Program-made: the position numbers and the translations under genes | From: Zarea fungicola | Taxonomy: Eukaryota > Ascomycota > Sordariomycetes > Hypocreales > Cordycipitaceae | Direction of reading: 5' to 3' | Length of the DNA stretch: 64,000 nucleotides | Assembly (NCBI GenBank): GCA_900169235.1 | Contig: FWCC01000237.1 | Coordinates: 306,360 to 370,359, forward strand | The notes under the pieces: model-generated | What the model was told of the DNA's origin: nothing | Seen by the model: only the letters and a program-made list of their open reading frames with translations | Database searches by the model: none | In this document: in pieces, positions 46,143-56,160 of the stretch | How positions within the stretch are numbered: the first letter of the stretch is position 1 | Layout: each line of letters starts with the position of its first letter

Positions 46143-46508
46143 TCATTTCGCTGCCTTGACTTCGGCAGCGAGTGATGTTAACAAGGCCACTACCGTAGCC
46201 AGCAACAGGGCCACATCTGGTGTGACATCCTTGGCTTCCTTGAGCCTCAATCCGAGGCCCATGACTTGAAAGGCAACGCAGAAGAAAAATGAATACGGCC
46301 TGGTGGCTTGAACAAGAGCCAGCGTCGCCAAAGCCGTGTCGACATAGGGCACAAATCGCGTTGACTCAATGTCTGGAGCGCGATCTAGCTGGTATTTGTA
46401 AAACGCAGGCGTGTAGGCGCCATGGGTGAAGCGGCTAAAGGCACCCAGATAGAATATGACAATGACGACATGCGTGGCAACTCCGCCAAGAGTCCGTGAT
46501 ATGGCCAT
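46143..46508 (-). CDS. Small conserved-looking membrane protein
   Basis: Unrecognised 121-aa protein, single exon, ATG at 46508. I chose this Met because the in-frame codons upstream are not protein-like. It has about three hydrophobic segments: VATHVVIVIFYLGAFSRF near the N-terminus, ALATLALVQ continuing into SFFFCVAFQVMGLGLRL in the middle, and VALLLATVVALLTSLAAEV near the C-terminus. A polar loop (AFYKYQLDRAPDIES) separates the first two. No signal-peptide cleavage is obvious. The length and hydrophobic pattern are those of small fungal integral membrane proteins; organelle and function cannot be given. No intron signals are seen inside. Confidence 0.65.
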   Translation of the reverse strand: MAISRTLGGVATHVVIVIFYLGAFSRFTHGAYTPAFYKYQLDRAPDIESTRFVPYVDTALATLALVQATRPYSFFFCVAFQVMGLGLRLKEAKDVTPDVALLLATVVALLTSLAAEVKAAK

Positions 46509-47772
46509 CTTGCAACGATGTGGGTTAAGGGCTGGCGAGCTTTGGAAGTTGAGGTGATGCTGTGTTGTGTTGAGCAGGCAGGGAGGAGATACGTACATAA
46601 TCACAATAGTAGTAGGTACCTAGTAGTTTTTAGTTCGGTACAGGGAAGCGGAGTATGCTTCTGAACGCTAGGTACGCAGGTGATAATAGGTAGCCATTCT
46701 CATTTTGGAAGCCACCGTGCTGCTCGATGCCTAATAATTCAAATAGGTATGACAGTGAAATTTGTAAATTCCAGACTCATGTACTCCCTACTATGACTGA
46801 GTTCGCCTCATACTGGTGGGGGATTAGGGATGGCTGCCAGTCATGCCAGAGATCATCAATCACACTATTGCGCAAGCTGACAACTTGTGGGCAAGGAGCG
46901 GCAGGCACTTTGTTACTTGGCTGCCAATGCGACTTTGCCGGGCTGGCTTCGTCCAATTCTACAAAAACAGCAACACCTGTCCCATCTTGAAGCTTGAAAT
47001 GACAGAGAAGAGGAACTCGTAATATTTACGATGCTGGCGTTTCTGCTAGTCCAAGGCAACATTTAGAGAGCCTCTTCCGTGTCACTCAACCAGGTGGGGA
47101 ATGTTCGGTTTACTATTAGGCTTCCAACGTGGCAAATTGAGTCGCCAGGACAGCCACGCTCCCGTGGCAAAGACTGTACGCGGCCAAGAGAATCAATACT
47201 CTCGCCAGAAAGTTGGAATGCCCTGGATCTATCCGATCGATGCACTTTTGTGTCAGCAGGGAGCCATTTCCCCCCCAAGAAAATGCGAGTCATAGCCAAT
47301 GAGGAGTAGATCATGTCTGCCTCGGATATATTGTTTGCTGTCATAGCATTCGTCGATGCGCTGTCTTCTCACCATCGTCCCTCTGCCACTCGCCGTCACG
47401 GCATCCACGCTGGGTCCGAGTTAGGAGACCGACATGGAACAGAAAAGAGGTAATCTCCACCAAATGATACCCAAATTTCAGAATTAGCAACAAGTCACAT
47501 CGAGGCCAATGACCCCTCACTGCAAAAAGAGACAAGAGAAAATCGTGTTTGGTCGTGAAAGTTTTTTGTTTTTTTCATTGCTTTACCGACTTGACCTCCT
47601 ATGGTCGAAGCCGAGTTTGTCGAACATACAATTCGTCGACTTCGTAGTGCAGGCACGCAAATCCATGTTTCCCCGTACACCAGACCGAAAAAGCAAATGC
47701 CGTGAATATCCACCCAGATAGCGCTTTTTTTTTCTACAACCGTCTCCTCTCCCAAGCAACTCCTCGTCCCCT
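46509..47772. other. Intergenic
   Basis: Perfect TAGGTACCTA palindrome at 46613-46622, about 105 nt upstream of the small membrane protein start, with degenerate copies to 46,700. The right part is the 3' flank of the eL43 gene. Short overlapping open frames near 47,080-47,310 show nothing recognisable. Confidence 0.5.
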
Positions 47773-48578
47773 CTAAACCTCGGCAATCTCTCTCAGACGA
47801 CGGAGAGTCGAGCGCATAGCGGCAGCGGCAGGGGTACTGTGAACTCGTTAGTATTACATCCCGCTTGGTCCTTGCACTATTAACTTGATAGCCTCTCCCC
47901 TCTTCCTCTCCTACAGGTTGCCAAAAGTTGTCGTGCAGGTATAGAGATAGAACGTACGCAACGGTGTAAGCACCACCAGCCATGGTGCGCTTGCAGGAGC
48001 GGCAGTTCCAGATACCGGTAGACTGACGACGAACGGTCACCTTACCGCAGAAAGTGCAGGTGTACTTGGCGTGCTGGCTGATTTCCATCTTCTTGACCTG
48101 CTTACGCAGAGAAGCACCATAACTGTAGGCAGTGCGGTTAGTAGTTGCGCTTCCACTGGTTGCCCTTTGACGTTCGATCGTTTCGATGCATTTTTCGTGC
48201 CACTAATTCGTCTGCTGGGCTGTCCATCAACTAGGCGATGTGTGAAGCAGGTCGGCGACACTGTCATATAGTACTCGACTCGCGTTTTTCAGACATCGCT
48301 CGGCAGGTAATTAGTTGTCGCGGCAGGAATCAGACAGGAGGACGCCTTCACTTTTGCTGCTGGCCTTGCATACTGGATTGCCGAGGACGAGTTGGACGAG
48401 GAAGAAATGCTTTCGTAGGATCGAACATCGAGGGCGGGGATATAATTTTTGGGGGTTTCGTCGACTTACCGAACACCGTACTTGCCGCTGTATTATCGGT
48501 TAGCAAACGATTCAATTAATACATGTTAACTCATTGGTATACATACGTAACTCCGACCTTCTTCGTGCGCTTGGTCAT
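47773..48578 (-). CDS. RPL43: 60S ribosomal protein eL43 (L37Ae)
   Basis: Zinc-binding cytosolic ribosomal protein. Four minus-strand exons, 48578-48547, 48487-48470, 48122-47958 and 47836-47773, give 92 aa, the standard size. The spliced start [25 protein letters not shown] and the end RRLREIAEV match the family throughout. The C4 zinc site is CTFCGK and CRSCK. The second exon is only 18 nt and codes the last base of Thr plus GKYGV and part of Arg; it is flanked by introns of 59 and 347 nt. All borders are GT-AG. No single open frame shows the gene, but every junction lands in conserved sequence. The start codon is 676 nt from that of the divergent reductase gene. Confidence 0.96.
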
Positions 48579-49254
48579 TTTGGCGGTTGTGTGAGATTTG
48601 GGGTGTTGAGGTGTGAGTGCAAATGGCTATCCAGACTGAGTCCACCAAAATGTGCTGGGAAAGTCGCGAGTTGTGATTTTCTTAGGGCAAGCACGTGAGT
48701 GGTTGTGGGTGGGCTTCAAGCGAAATCTCAACGAGGCCTGTGTGGGTGGGTACACACCTTCACGGAGCAGAGAGAAAAGTTAATTAAGTCACGTGGTAGG
48801 TCACATGATGGGCTCTATCGAATGAGGTATAGCTACCACCCGTTCGGGCCTCTGGGATGAAATAAACATGGTAAAGGCTACCGAGGTCTACCTGTGTGGA
48901 CACCTTCCTCCTCGAAGATTTGGAGAGCTGGGCCATCCCGCCACCAAGATTCCCTATTGCGTCGATGGCGCCGTGATTTGAATTAATTAACCCGTAGAAT
49001 ACACGATTCGAGACTCTGTAAATCTTCGTCTTATTTTTCCTTGATTTAGGTTTTAATATTAAACCAGTAACTTAGCGCTAGAAGCACCTTTCCTGCAGCC
49101 GTCGTATTGCGCGCATCATTGAGGCCTTCCCAGATCCATACCAGTCCCCTGACCTTGCCGATCCGAAGCGCGTCTCATTGTCAACACCAGTTTCTACAAC
49201 CTTGCCAGCACGCATCATATATTTACTAGTCATCGGGTAGTATCAATTGACAAC
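48579..49254. other. Divergent promoter region, eL43 and reductase genes
   Basis: Contains several CACGTG-like and GTCACGTGG/TCACATG E-box-like sequences around 48,691-48,806 (for example GTCACGTGGTAGGTCACATG). Nothing coding. E-boxes of this kind are plausible for a ribosomal protein promoter, but binding is not shown. Confidence 0.5.
48789..48808. promoter_or_regulatory. E-box pair upstream of eL43
   Basis: TCACGTGG followed ten bases later by TCACATG, about 215 nt upstream of the eL43 start. CACGTG is the core bound by bHLH factors such as Cbf1 in other ascomycetes. Assignment is by motif only. Confidence 0.35.
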
Positions 49255-50770
49255 ATGGCACCCCGCAGGCGGAATAGACAGTATGACATTGTCGTTTTTG
49301 GCGCTACAGGTACTTTGTCCAAGCAGCTACATTCATACATCTGCAGCAAGCACTGATGCCGCAGCAGGGTATACTGGCAAATTCACAGCCGAGCACATTG
49401 CTTCAAACCTTCCAACCAACATCAAATGGGCTGTCGCCGGCCGCTCTGAAGCCAAACTGCAGGCTGTAGTTGACAATTGCAAAAAACTCAATAGAGACCG
49501 CACCCCACCCGGTATATTGATAGCCTCGCCCACCACATAGTGTTATTTTCAAACTTGGTAAGCCTGCTAACGCGAGCTTCTGCTTCACAGCGATTGAATT
49601 CGCCGAAATTGGCGATGCGGAGGCCCTCAAGGCCCTCGCCATCAAAACCAAGGTGCTCCTCTCCACTGTAGGACCATATTGCAAGTACGGCGAAGCGGTC
49701 TTCAAGGCGTGCGCCGAGGCTGGCACTCACTACTTTGATGTGACTGGTGAATCAGTTTGGGTAGCCAAGATGATCGAAATGTATGAAGATGTTGCCAAGG
49801 ACTCTGGCGCAATTATGATCCCTCAGATCGGGGTTGAGTCTGCACCGTCGGACCTCACCACTTGGCTGCTTGCCGACCATATCCGCGAGGAGCTGGATGC
49901 CGATACCAAGGAAGTCACCATCTCTATTCACGAGCTCAAGTACGTAACTTTCTCAAATATCAGGTAAGCAAGATACTGACCTGATGATTGTAGCGGAGCG
50001 CCGTCAGGTGGTACTCTGGCGACAGTACTTGGCATCTTTGATGTCTTTTCTCTCAAGGAGCTACGCGCAGCCCACGCACCATACGCGCTGTCGCCGACTC
50101 CTCACACTGAAAAACCTGAAAGGCAGAAATTACCGATTGCACATGCATTTCTTGGCTCTCACAGGCATGCGAATCTGGGCCGACTTACAACTTCAGTGGC
50201 GGGCTCAACCGATGCCGCTATTGTAGAACGCACTTGGGGGCTACTACCCGAGATTCCATCCCGAAAAGCAGAATTCTACGGCGACAAGTTTGTTTGGAAG
50301 CAGTATATGAAAGTCGACAGTTGGTTCAAGGGGTTTTACATCCATTGGAGCTTGGTCCTTGCTTCTGTCGTACTCGCCTTTCTACCGCCGGTTCGCCGTC
50401 TACTTAGAGGCTTTGTTACTCAACCTGGTAACGGCCCAGATGAAGTTGCCAGAGCCAAGGAATCAGTGGAATACCGCGGCATTGCTATCCCTGATGACGA
50501 AGACATCAAAGAGAAGGCGTTTGTCAAAGCAAGATTCGAAGGTAGCTTATATGTTTGTAAGTTGAACGCTCTTGTGATGCGCTCGCTCGACTTCTATACT
50601 CATTCAATTTAGTGACCGCTATACTTATGTCCGAAGCAGCCGTTACGGTTTTGCAGGACGATGTGAAACTGGATGGTGGTATCTACACCCCTGCCTGCCT
50701 TGGACAGTCGTACATTGACCGAGTTGACGCTGCCGGCTTTCATTTTGATGTCTCTACGATTGAGAAATAA
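49255..50770 (+). CDS. Saccharopine dehydrogenase-like (trans-enoyl reductase-like) protein
   Basis: Membrane-associated NAD(P)-binding protein of the saccharopine dehydrogenase-like oxidoreductase (SCCPDH) family; the lysine-pathway enzyme itself is different. Five exons, 49255-49309, 49368-49511, 49591-49939, 49994-50556 and 50613-50770, give 422 aa. The N-terminal Rossmann motif is VVFGATGYTGKFTAEH, split by the first intron, followed by WAVAGRSEAKL. Next come STVGPYCKYGEAV, THYFDVTGE and HELNGAPSGGT, all family blocks. One hydrophobic helix lies at about residues 290-310 (SLVLASVVLAFLPPV), and an SCCPDH-like C-terminus ends the protein. Introns are 54-79 nt. Reaction and substrate are unknown; relatives are found on lipid droplets and in mitochondria. 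Confidence 0.92.
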
Positions 50771-51355
50771 ATCATTAGACCCATTACATGAAGCTGCTTG
50801 CGATTAGTGGATTATTATTATTATTTTTTATGCAACGTACAAAGTAGGTAGCGTGAAAACTCTTGGGAGGTTCTATATGCATGGTTATAGTGATAGGATA
50901 CCAGATGATATGCTTTTGTACACGGCAGCCAGGTGACAGCTTAAATATTGTGGCTGGCAATCATTAATTGCATACTTGCCGGTGCTCTCATACTCCCACC
51001 GTCTATTTTCACCATTTGAAGTAAAATAAAGAACGGGCGACGATAGCTGCCTGGCTGCGCTCAGACTGGTGGAGCAGCACTGTGGCCACCGAATATGGCA
51101 AGGCGTCGCTGCTCTTATAAGTGGGCGCAATTAACATCATTCATCAACACAAACGCTTCACAAGCAGTGACACGACCCATTAAGTATTTCTTTGCGTTTC
51201 CCTTCCTTTTTCCAGTCTTTTATATCTACGTCGCCCATCTTCCTGAATTTCAGCTATGTGTACGATTAATTGAGTGATACGGCACGTCGATTGAGAGGAA
51301 GAGCTACTGCTATACCAAGAAAGAAAAAATACATCTAGAAACATCCTCGTACGTC
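50771..51355. other. Intergenic
   Basis: Between two plus-strand genes. AT-rich 3' flank, then the promoter of the RMD1-like gene. No coding sequence is supported. Confidence 0.5.
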
Positions 51356-53168
51356 ATGGATTCATCCACAATCTCATCCAACAGCGAACGAGCGCCGCTC
51401 CTACCGACCGTCGAGTCTCGACCGAAAGCAGCACGCAATGTCACATTCAGCGCTAACCCCGTCACGCGAACAATTGAGCCGGAGACCCGGATAGTCCCGA
51501 CGAAGCCCAGCAGCATCGCGGTCGGTGTGTCGAGCGGCGCTGGCGCAGCCGGCACCGGAACAGCTGGTGCGGGAGCAGCAGCGTTGGGTACCGCGGGCGG
51601 CCCGCCCATTCTCGCTGCTCTGAACAACAAACTGCGCAGGCGCAACAGCCAGGGCACGGTGCCGACACTGGGTGCGGCACCTCTCGGGGGCAAGCTCGGC
51701 CCTCAGCGCAGCACCAAAAAGACGGAGAAGCTGAAACTGCTGCCGAACTTGGAGCTCGACCAGGACGAGGAGGATGAGGAGAGTGGCCGCGATGTATACT
51801 CGCAGTACACGCGCATCAAGGACCCCACGGCGCGCAGGGACGCCGCCCGCCTGGGCAAGTCGGACAGAAGCAAGCTGCCACGCGTGACGGCCTACTGCAC
51901 AGCCAACCGCTACGACATGGACGGCCTGATGCGGTTCCTCAAGGGCCGTGGCAAGTCGCGTGGCGCCAATCCGAAGCTCATTGACGAGTGCATATACACA
52001 CCCTACGCATACGCCACCAAGGAACCGACTGGAGCGGGCGGCGGCGGCAGCCGTCGTAGACGTCGGGACCCTGTCATGTCGTACCAGCGTCGGCACTCAA
52101 CTGGTGGCACCGACGACTCGTTTGTCTCGCTCGCCCCAGACCGTCACGACTCGGGCTACGGTGACGAGTTTGCGGCGTCAGAACACGACATCAGCACCGA
52201 TCAGATCACAGACGAGGACCTTCTCGGGGCAAACATGGACGGCGACATTGGCGGCATAAATTCAGTGCCTGATTTCGACACGCAGGTCCACACGCCCGAA
52301 GTGTTCCTTTTTGACTATGGCGTCGTTGTAATATGGGGCATGTCCGAAATCGAGGAGGCCAGGTTCCTCAAGTACATTTCCAAATTTGAGCTGGAGAAAC
52401 TCGCTCCGGACGACGTGGAGACGGAGCAGTTTAACTTTTACTACACCAAAGAGTACCAAGCGCGCATCTACAACGACTTCATCACTCTGCGGGATAAGAA
52501 CAACTACATGACTAAGCTTGCCATCTCACATGCCCTGGCGCAGAGTGTCAAGGTACGATTTGCAATGCCTCGCAAGTAACCAGCAAGTCTGCATGTCGCT
52601 AACGTACCGTTATTATGGTTTAGACATCCTTGTTTGAAGAACTCATCTCATCCACCGTCGAGACATGCAAGGATATCCCAACCCAGATTGCCCTCACCGG
52701 CAAGATTGCGCTGAGCAGATCCCAGATTAACATGCAGATCGGTGAGCTCTTTATTCTCCGCATCAACATTCACCTAAACGGCTCAGTATTGGACACGCCC
52801 GAGCTGTTCTGGGTCGAACCGCAACTTGAGCCCGTCTACCAGGCCGTCCGTAGCTACCTTGAGATGGACCAGCGCGTTGGCCTCTTGACGGAGCGCCTGG
52901 ACGTCATTGCAGACCTTTTGGCCGTGCTCAAGGACCAATTAAGTCACGGCCACGGCGAGAAGCTGGAATGGATTGGTACGTCTGCTGTTTTATCTTGCCT
53001 GTATCTGCATCGCTTGCGCCTCGATAAGCTGCAGCGCAATCCCAAATATTCCAAGAAGTACTTTTGCTAACCGTTTTTCTTTTTCGCTTTTTAGTCATCG
53101 TCTTGATTGCAATGGAGATTGTCGTTGCTGGAATAAATATTATTGTTGATTTATATGCTGGTGAGTAG
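51356..53168 (+). CDS. RMD1/RMND1-family DUF155 membrane protein
   Basis: Member of the DUF155 family (yeast Rmd1/Rmd8, fission yeast Sif2/Sif3, human RMND1). Exons 51356-52552, 52624-52975 and 53095-53168 give 540 aa. The first 170 residues are disordered and rich in Ala, Gly and Pro, with an NSERAPLLPT N-terminus like that of vacuolar or endosomal proteins. RVTAYCTANRYDMDGLMRFL marks the start of the conserved part, and DUF155 proper begins near 312 (FLFDYGVVVIWGMSE, then EQFNFYYTKE). Helical repeats with RSQINMQIGELF follow. The C-terminus is a membrane anchor (EWIVIVLIAMEIVVAGINII, ending VDLYAGE). The stop codon overlaps a GTGAGT sequence that could act as a donor, so a further small exon is possible. 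Confidence 0.9.
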
Positions 53169-53595
53169 GGCAACACTAGCGGCACTCTTTCGCAAACTTG
53201 TTTTCTGGCGCGGCACGGGGGGTTTTTTTTTTTTTAAGGATAGCGACTGTACCACTGCTATTTTTTTCACGACATTTGTCTTTTAATCCACCAATTTCCA
53301 TTCTTGTTACAGTTACTATGTTTTATTACAAATTGGGGGAAATCTCAGGGTAGGGGCCTGCACAGCGCATTCCCATACTTGGACCAGCGAGGATAGAAAC
53401 AAGATACGCAAGACTATTGCCATACATAAAGTGAGCTATTCGTTGCTTATGTTCCAGTATGCAAATTTGCGAAATCGTTACTCGACTAGGGGCCAAAAAT
53501 AGAACAAACAGTATCAAACGCCAAAAAGTACAAATGCCCGCCTGTCATCCCTGTAAAGTCTTGATAATGTTGATCCGTCCTTAATCCATCTCTGC
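53169..53595. other. Intergenic, convergent 3' regions
   Basis: Between the 3' ends of the RMD1-like and Nhp10-like genes. Contains a T13 run at 53,223-53,235. Nothing coding. Confidence 0.5.
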
Positions 53596-54540
53596 CTACT
53601 GTTCTTCGGTGTCGTAGTTGGCCATCTCAACATCCTCATCCTCACCGTCGCCTTCACCATCGCCCTTGCGCTCCTCCCCGTCCGCGGCTTTGGCGTCATC
53701 TTTGTCGTCCCTGTCGTCGTCTTTTTCATCATCCTTGTCATCGTTGTTTTCCTTTTCATGGTCCACATCGGGCTCAGGTGATGCTTCCTTTTCCTCCTCA
53801 TCCTTGATTTCATTCTTCTCGGCCTTTTTCTGGTATGATTGCTTGTCAGCCTCGGCAAGTTCCTCCCAACCTTTGGTGAGCTCGTCTTCGATGTTCATAT
53901 CCTCTGCATTCTTGGCTTCGAGGATGGGTCGCGTGTCATCACAGTATAGGTCAAAGGCAGTCTTGGTCTTGGCGGGCTTGATTGACCTGCGAACACCGTT
54001 GGCACCCTTGGCACGTTTGCTTCCTCGGCTACTCGCGTCTTGCGTTGGTGAGTCGGGTTGGCCGTCTTCCCTGCCGTCCTCAACAATGGTAGAGACCTTT
54101 CGGTGACCACGCTTTATGCGCAATGGTTTGTCATTTGGCTGCTTCCTGGTGTTAGTATGATAGTCTGGACATGGTCTTGACGGCCAGGCCATATTTGCCG
54201 GAAAACTGCACGGGCCGAAGCAGCGCGGGTCAAGTTTTTGTAGCGAGCTTACCGTGGGTGGCGGGCTGGGGCTGCCCTCTGAGTCCTCGACGTTGGTACT
54301 CGTGCGCTTGGAGAGCTGTTCGAGGAGGAAGGCGCGCTCAATGCGCAGTTTTTCAACTTGACGCTTGATGCGCGTGAGCCGGAGTCGTGCGGCATCATTG
54401 GCGTCTTCGACTTCGTTCGTGCGGTTCTTGAGCTGAACGCATTTTCGTCGGTATGCTTCCTCGACCGACGGTGGGAGTGACGGAGGGATGGCTGATTTCG
54501 ACTCAATGTCAGTTTCTGCAATCTTTCGCTTCTGCGCCAT
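53596..54540 (-). CDS. Nhp10-like HMG-box nuclear protein, putative INO80 subunit
   Basis: Nuclear protein with features of the fungal Nhp10-like INO80 chromatin-remodelling subunit. The uninterrupted frame is 314 aa. N-terminal coiled coil at about 25-80 (EEAYRRKCVQLKNRTNEVE, then LRIERAFLLEQL); a basic patch (KPLRIKRGHRK) and then an HMG-box-like stretch (KTKTAFDLYCDDTRPILEAK and WEELAEADKQSYQKKAEK) at about 190-250; a long Asp/Glu/Lys tail ends EMANYDTEEQ. A 111-nt segment, 54252-54142, has a GTAAGC donor, a TACTAAC branch-like sequence and an AG end and contains no stop in frame. If spliced out, the protein is 277 aa and loses 37 poorly protein-like residues. The complex assignment is inferred from the coiled coil plus HMG layout. 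Confidence 0.72.
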   Translation of the reverse strand: MAQKRKIAETDIESKSAIPPSLPPSVEEAYRRKCVQLKNRTNEVEDANDAARLRLTRIKRQVEKLRIERAFLLEQLSKRTSTNVEDSEGSPSPPPTVSSLQKLDPRCFGPCSFPANMAWPSRPCPDYHTNTRKQPNDKPLRIKRGHRKVSTIVEDGREDGQPDSPTQDASSRGSKRAKGANGVRRSIKPAKTKTAFDLYCDDTRPILEAKNAEDMNIEDELTKGWEELAEADKQSYQKKAEKNEIKDEEEKEASPEPDVDHEKENNDDKDDEKDDDRDDKDDAKAADGEERKGDGEGDGEDEDVEMANYDTEEQ

Positions 54541-56160
54541 TGCGGCAACTGTGTCGAAGAGGGAAGTTAGGGAAGTTGGTTGCGGTAGTGGCTAGTGTTA
54601 GAGTCGCAAGAATGTGCTTTGGAGGAACGGCAGGACAAGTGTATTGCTATCTTCAAGCGAATAGCCGTGCAACGGATTGTTTCGTACGCGGGTGGTAGGC
54701 GGGTAGGGGGTCGTCAACAGAACGGGAGCTGACCTGTTTGTGGTGGCATTGCGTGTCTAGCAGCAATTGCGGGTTCTTGGTATGCGGAGGGAGCGTGGCT
54801 GGCGCTTCTGTGCAATTCCAGCAAGATGCTTGCTAGCAATCGCAGGATCCAGATGCCAGTGGAGGTGATCAGTGATGGATCGTGTGTGTAATGGTATGAT
54901 GGGAATGAGCGGCCGAGTAGGGAGGAAAAACTTGTTTGGGGGTGACGACGGGTTAAGCTCTGGTGTCGCCCTTTGGCGTTGCTGGCGCAGGACGGCGGTA
55001 CTTGCTGACAGTACTCGGTTCGCCTAATTGTATGAAGTAACCAGGCAGCCTGTAGTGGTGGTTGAGAGCGCCTGTGTGGCTTGTAGTGTAAGCCAGATTG
55101 GTAGACTTCTTGTTTGCGAATGGGGTTGGCAGTATCGCTGTTTGCCCTTTTCTGTTATTATTTTAATCCGTGTCATGGGAGTATCATCGTTACTCTAGAG
55201 ACTATCGTTGTTAATTTGTACAGCTGCGAATTACCTACAAGACTTGTTGCAGTTGCTGCCGCAGTCATATATAAGCCGCCACTTTGCTACTGACAATTGG
55301 CACAGACCTATTCACCACAGCAGAATTCCACCACACTCAAGACTATATAAAACCAGACACCACAATCAAAATAATCCTCAAGTTCAGAGGTACAAAATTA
55401 CAAGCTCTTGGCTACTCTTCCAACGGAATGAACACAAGGCTGGTGGAACTGTAACGCATAGCGCTGCTGTGAGGCTTGATGACTAAGCCACAGCCAGCCC
55501 TCGCATTACAAGAAAGGGCCACGATACGGGTCCGATAGAGGTACGAGGCTTTTTGGCCTTAAGCTTAGTTATTACTGCTACCAGCATAACGATATTGTAC
55601 GCTCAGATAATTGATCGCTCTCTTGTTCCACTTTTGCCGGGCTTCTAAGTAAATATTGTTACAGGAACATCATAAGTACCGGGTAGGCCACTCCATAAAA
55701 GCAACCGCTACTTACACCTTGCTTCGAGATGAAAAAGCATGGTAAAGCGTAACAGAAACATCGAAAACTCGAAATAATCATTATATCTATTAAAAAACGA
55801 AAGCATGCTTAAATCAGAATCAACCAAGTTTTATACATTTGCGGCAGCATCATGATGTCAATCGTAACTACTCTTCCAAAGTCCAGGCAGAAAGGCAAAT
55901 CTAGACAAGATGGCAGCAACCAAGTAGCGTGTACCAGGTTCTACTACCAAAACTGTATGTGTACTCAAGTCCCGCCATACCAGCAGGCAGCCCACCAACA
56001 CGCCGCCCCCTCCATACCAGCAAGAACCACACAAATCCACTCCCAAGATTTTCTATGGCGGCTCCCAGGTGGAAGCTCTTGGAAACGCCATCACCACCTC
56101 TGAAGCAACGACACTACCCCGTCACCGCTTCACCCCTCGACGCAAGTCGATTTCGTTGTC
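54541..56160. other. Divergent intergenic region, Nhp10-like and CCT8 genes
   Basis: 1.6 kb without a supported gene. The left 600 nt are G-rich on the plus strand; the right part is AT-rich and then C-rich before CCT8. An open frame from 56,069 (GTG start) is in the CCT8 exon-2 frame only by reading through the first intron and is not used. Confidence 0.5.

Noticed and set aside
51401..52096. 231-aa open frame antisense to the RMD1-like gene
   Set aside because: Low-complexity Arg/Ala/Val-rich shadow of the disordered N-terminus of the real protein.
56069..56160. N-terminal extension of CCT8 from a GTG at 56069
   Set aside because: This reads through intron 1 and misses the conserved MSLNIPQAPNSGLF start, which is recovered by splicing from the ATG at 56161.
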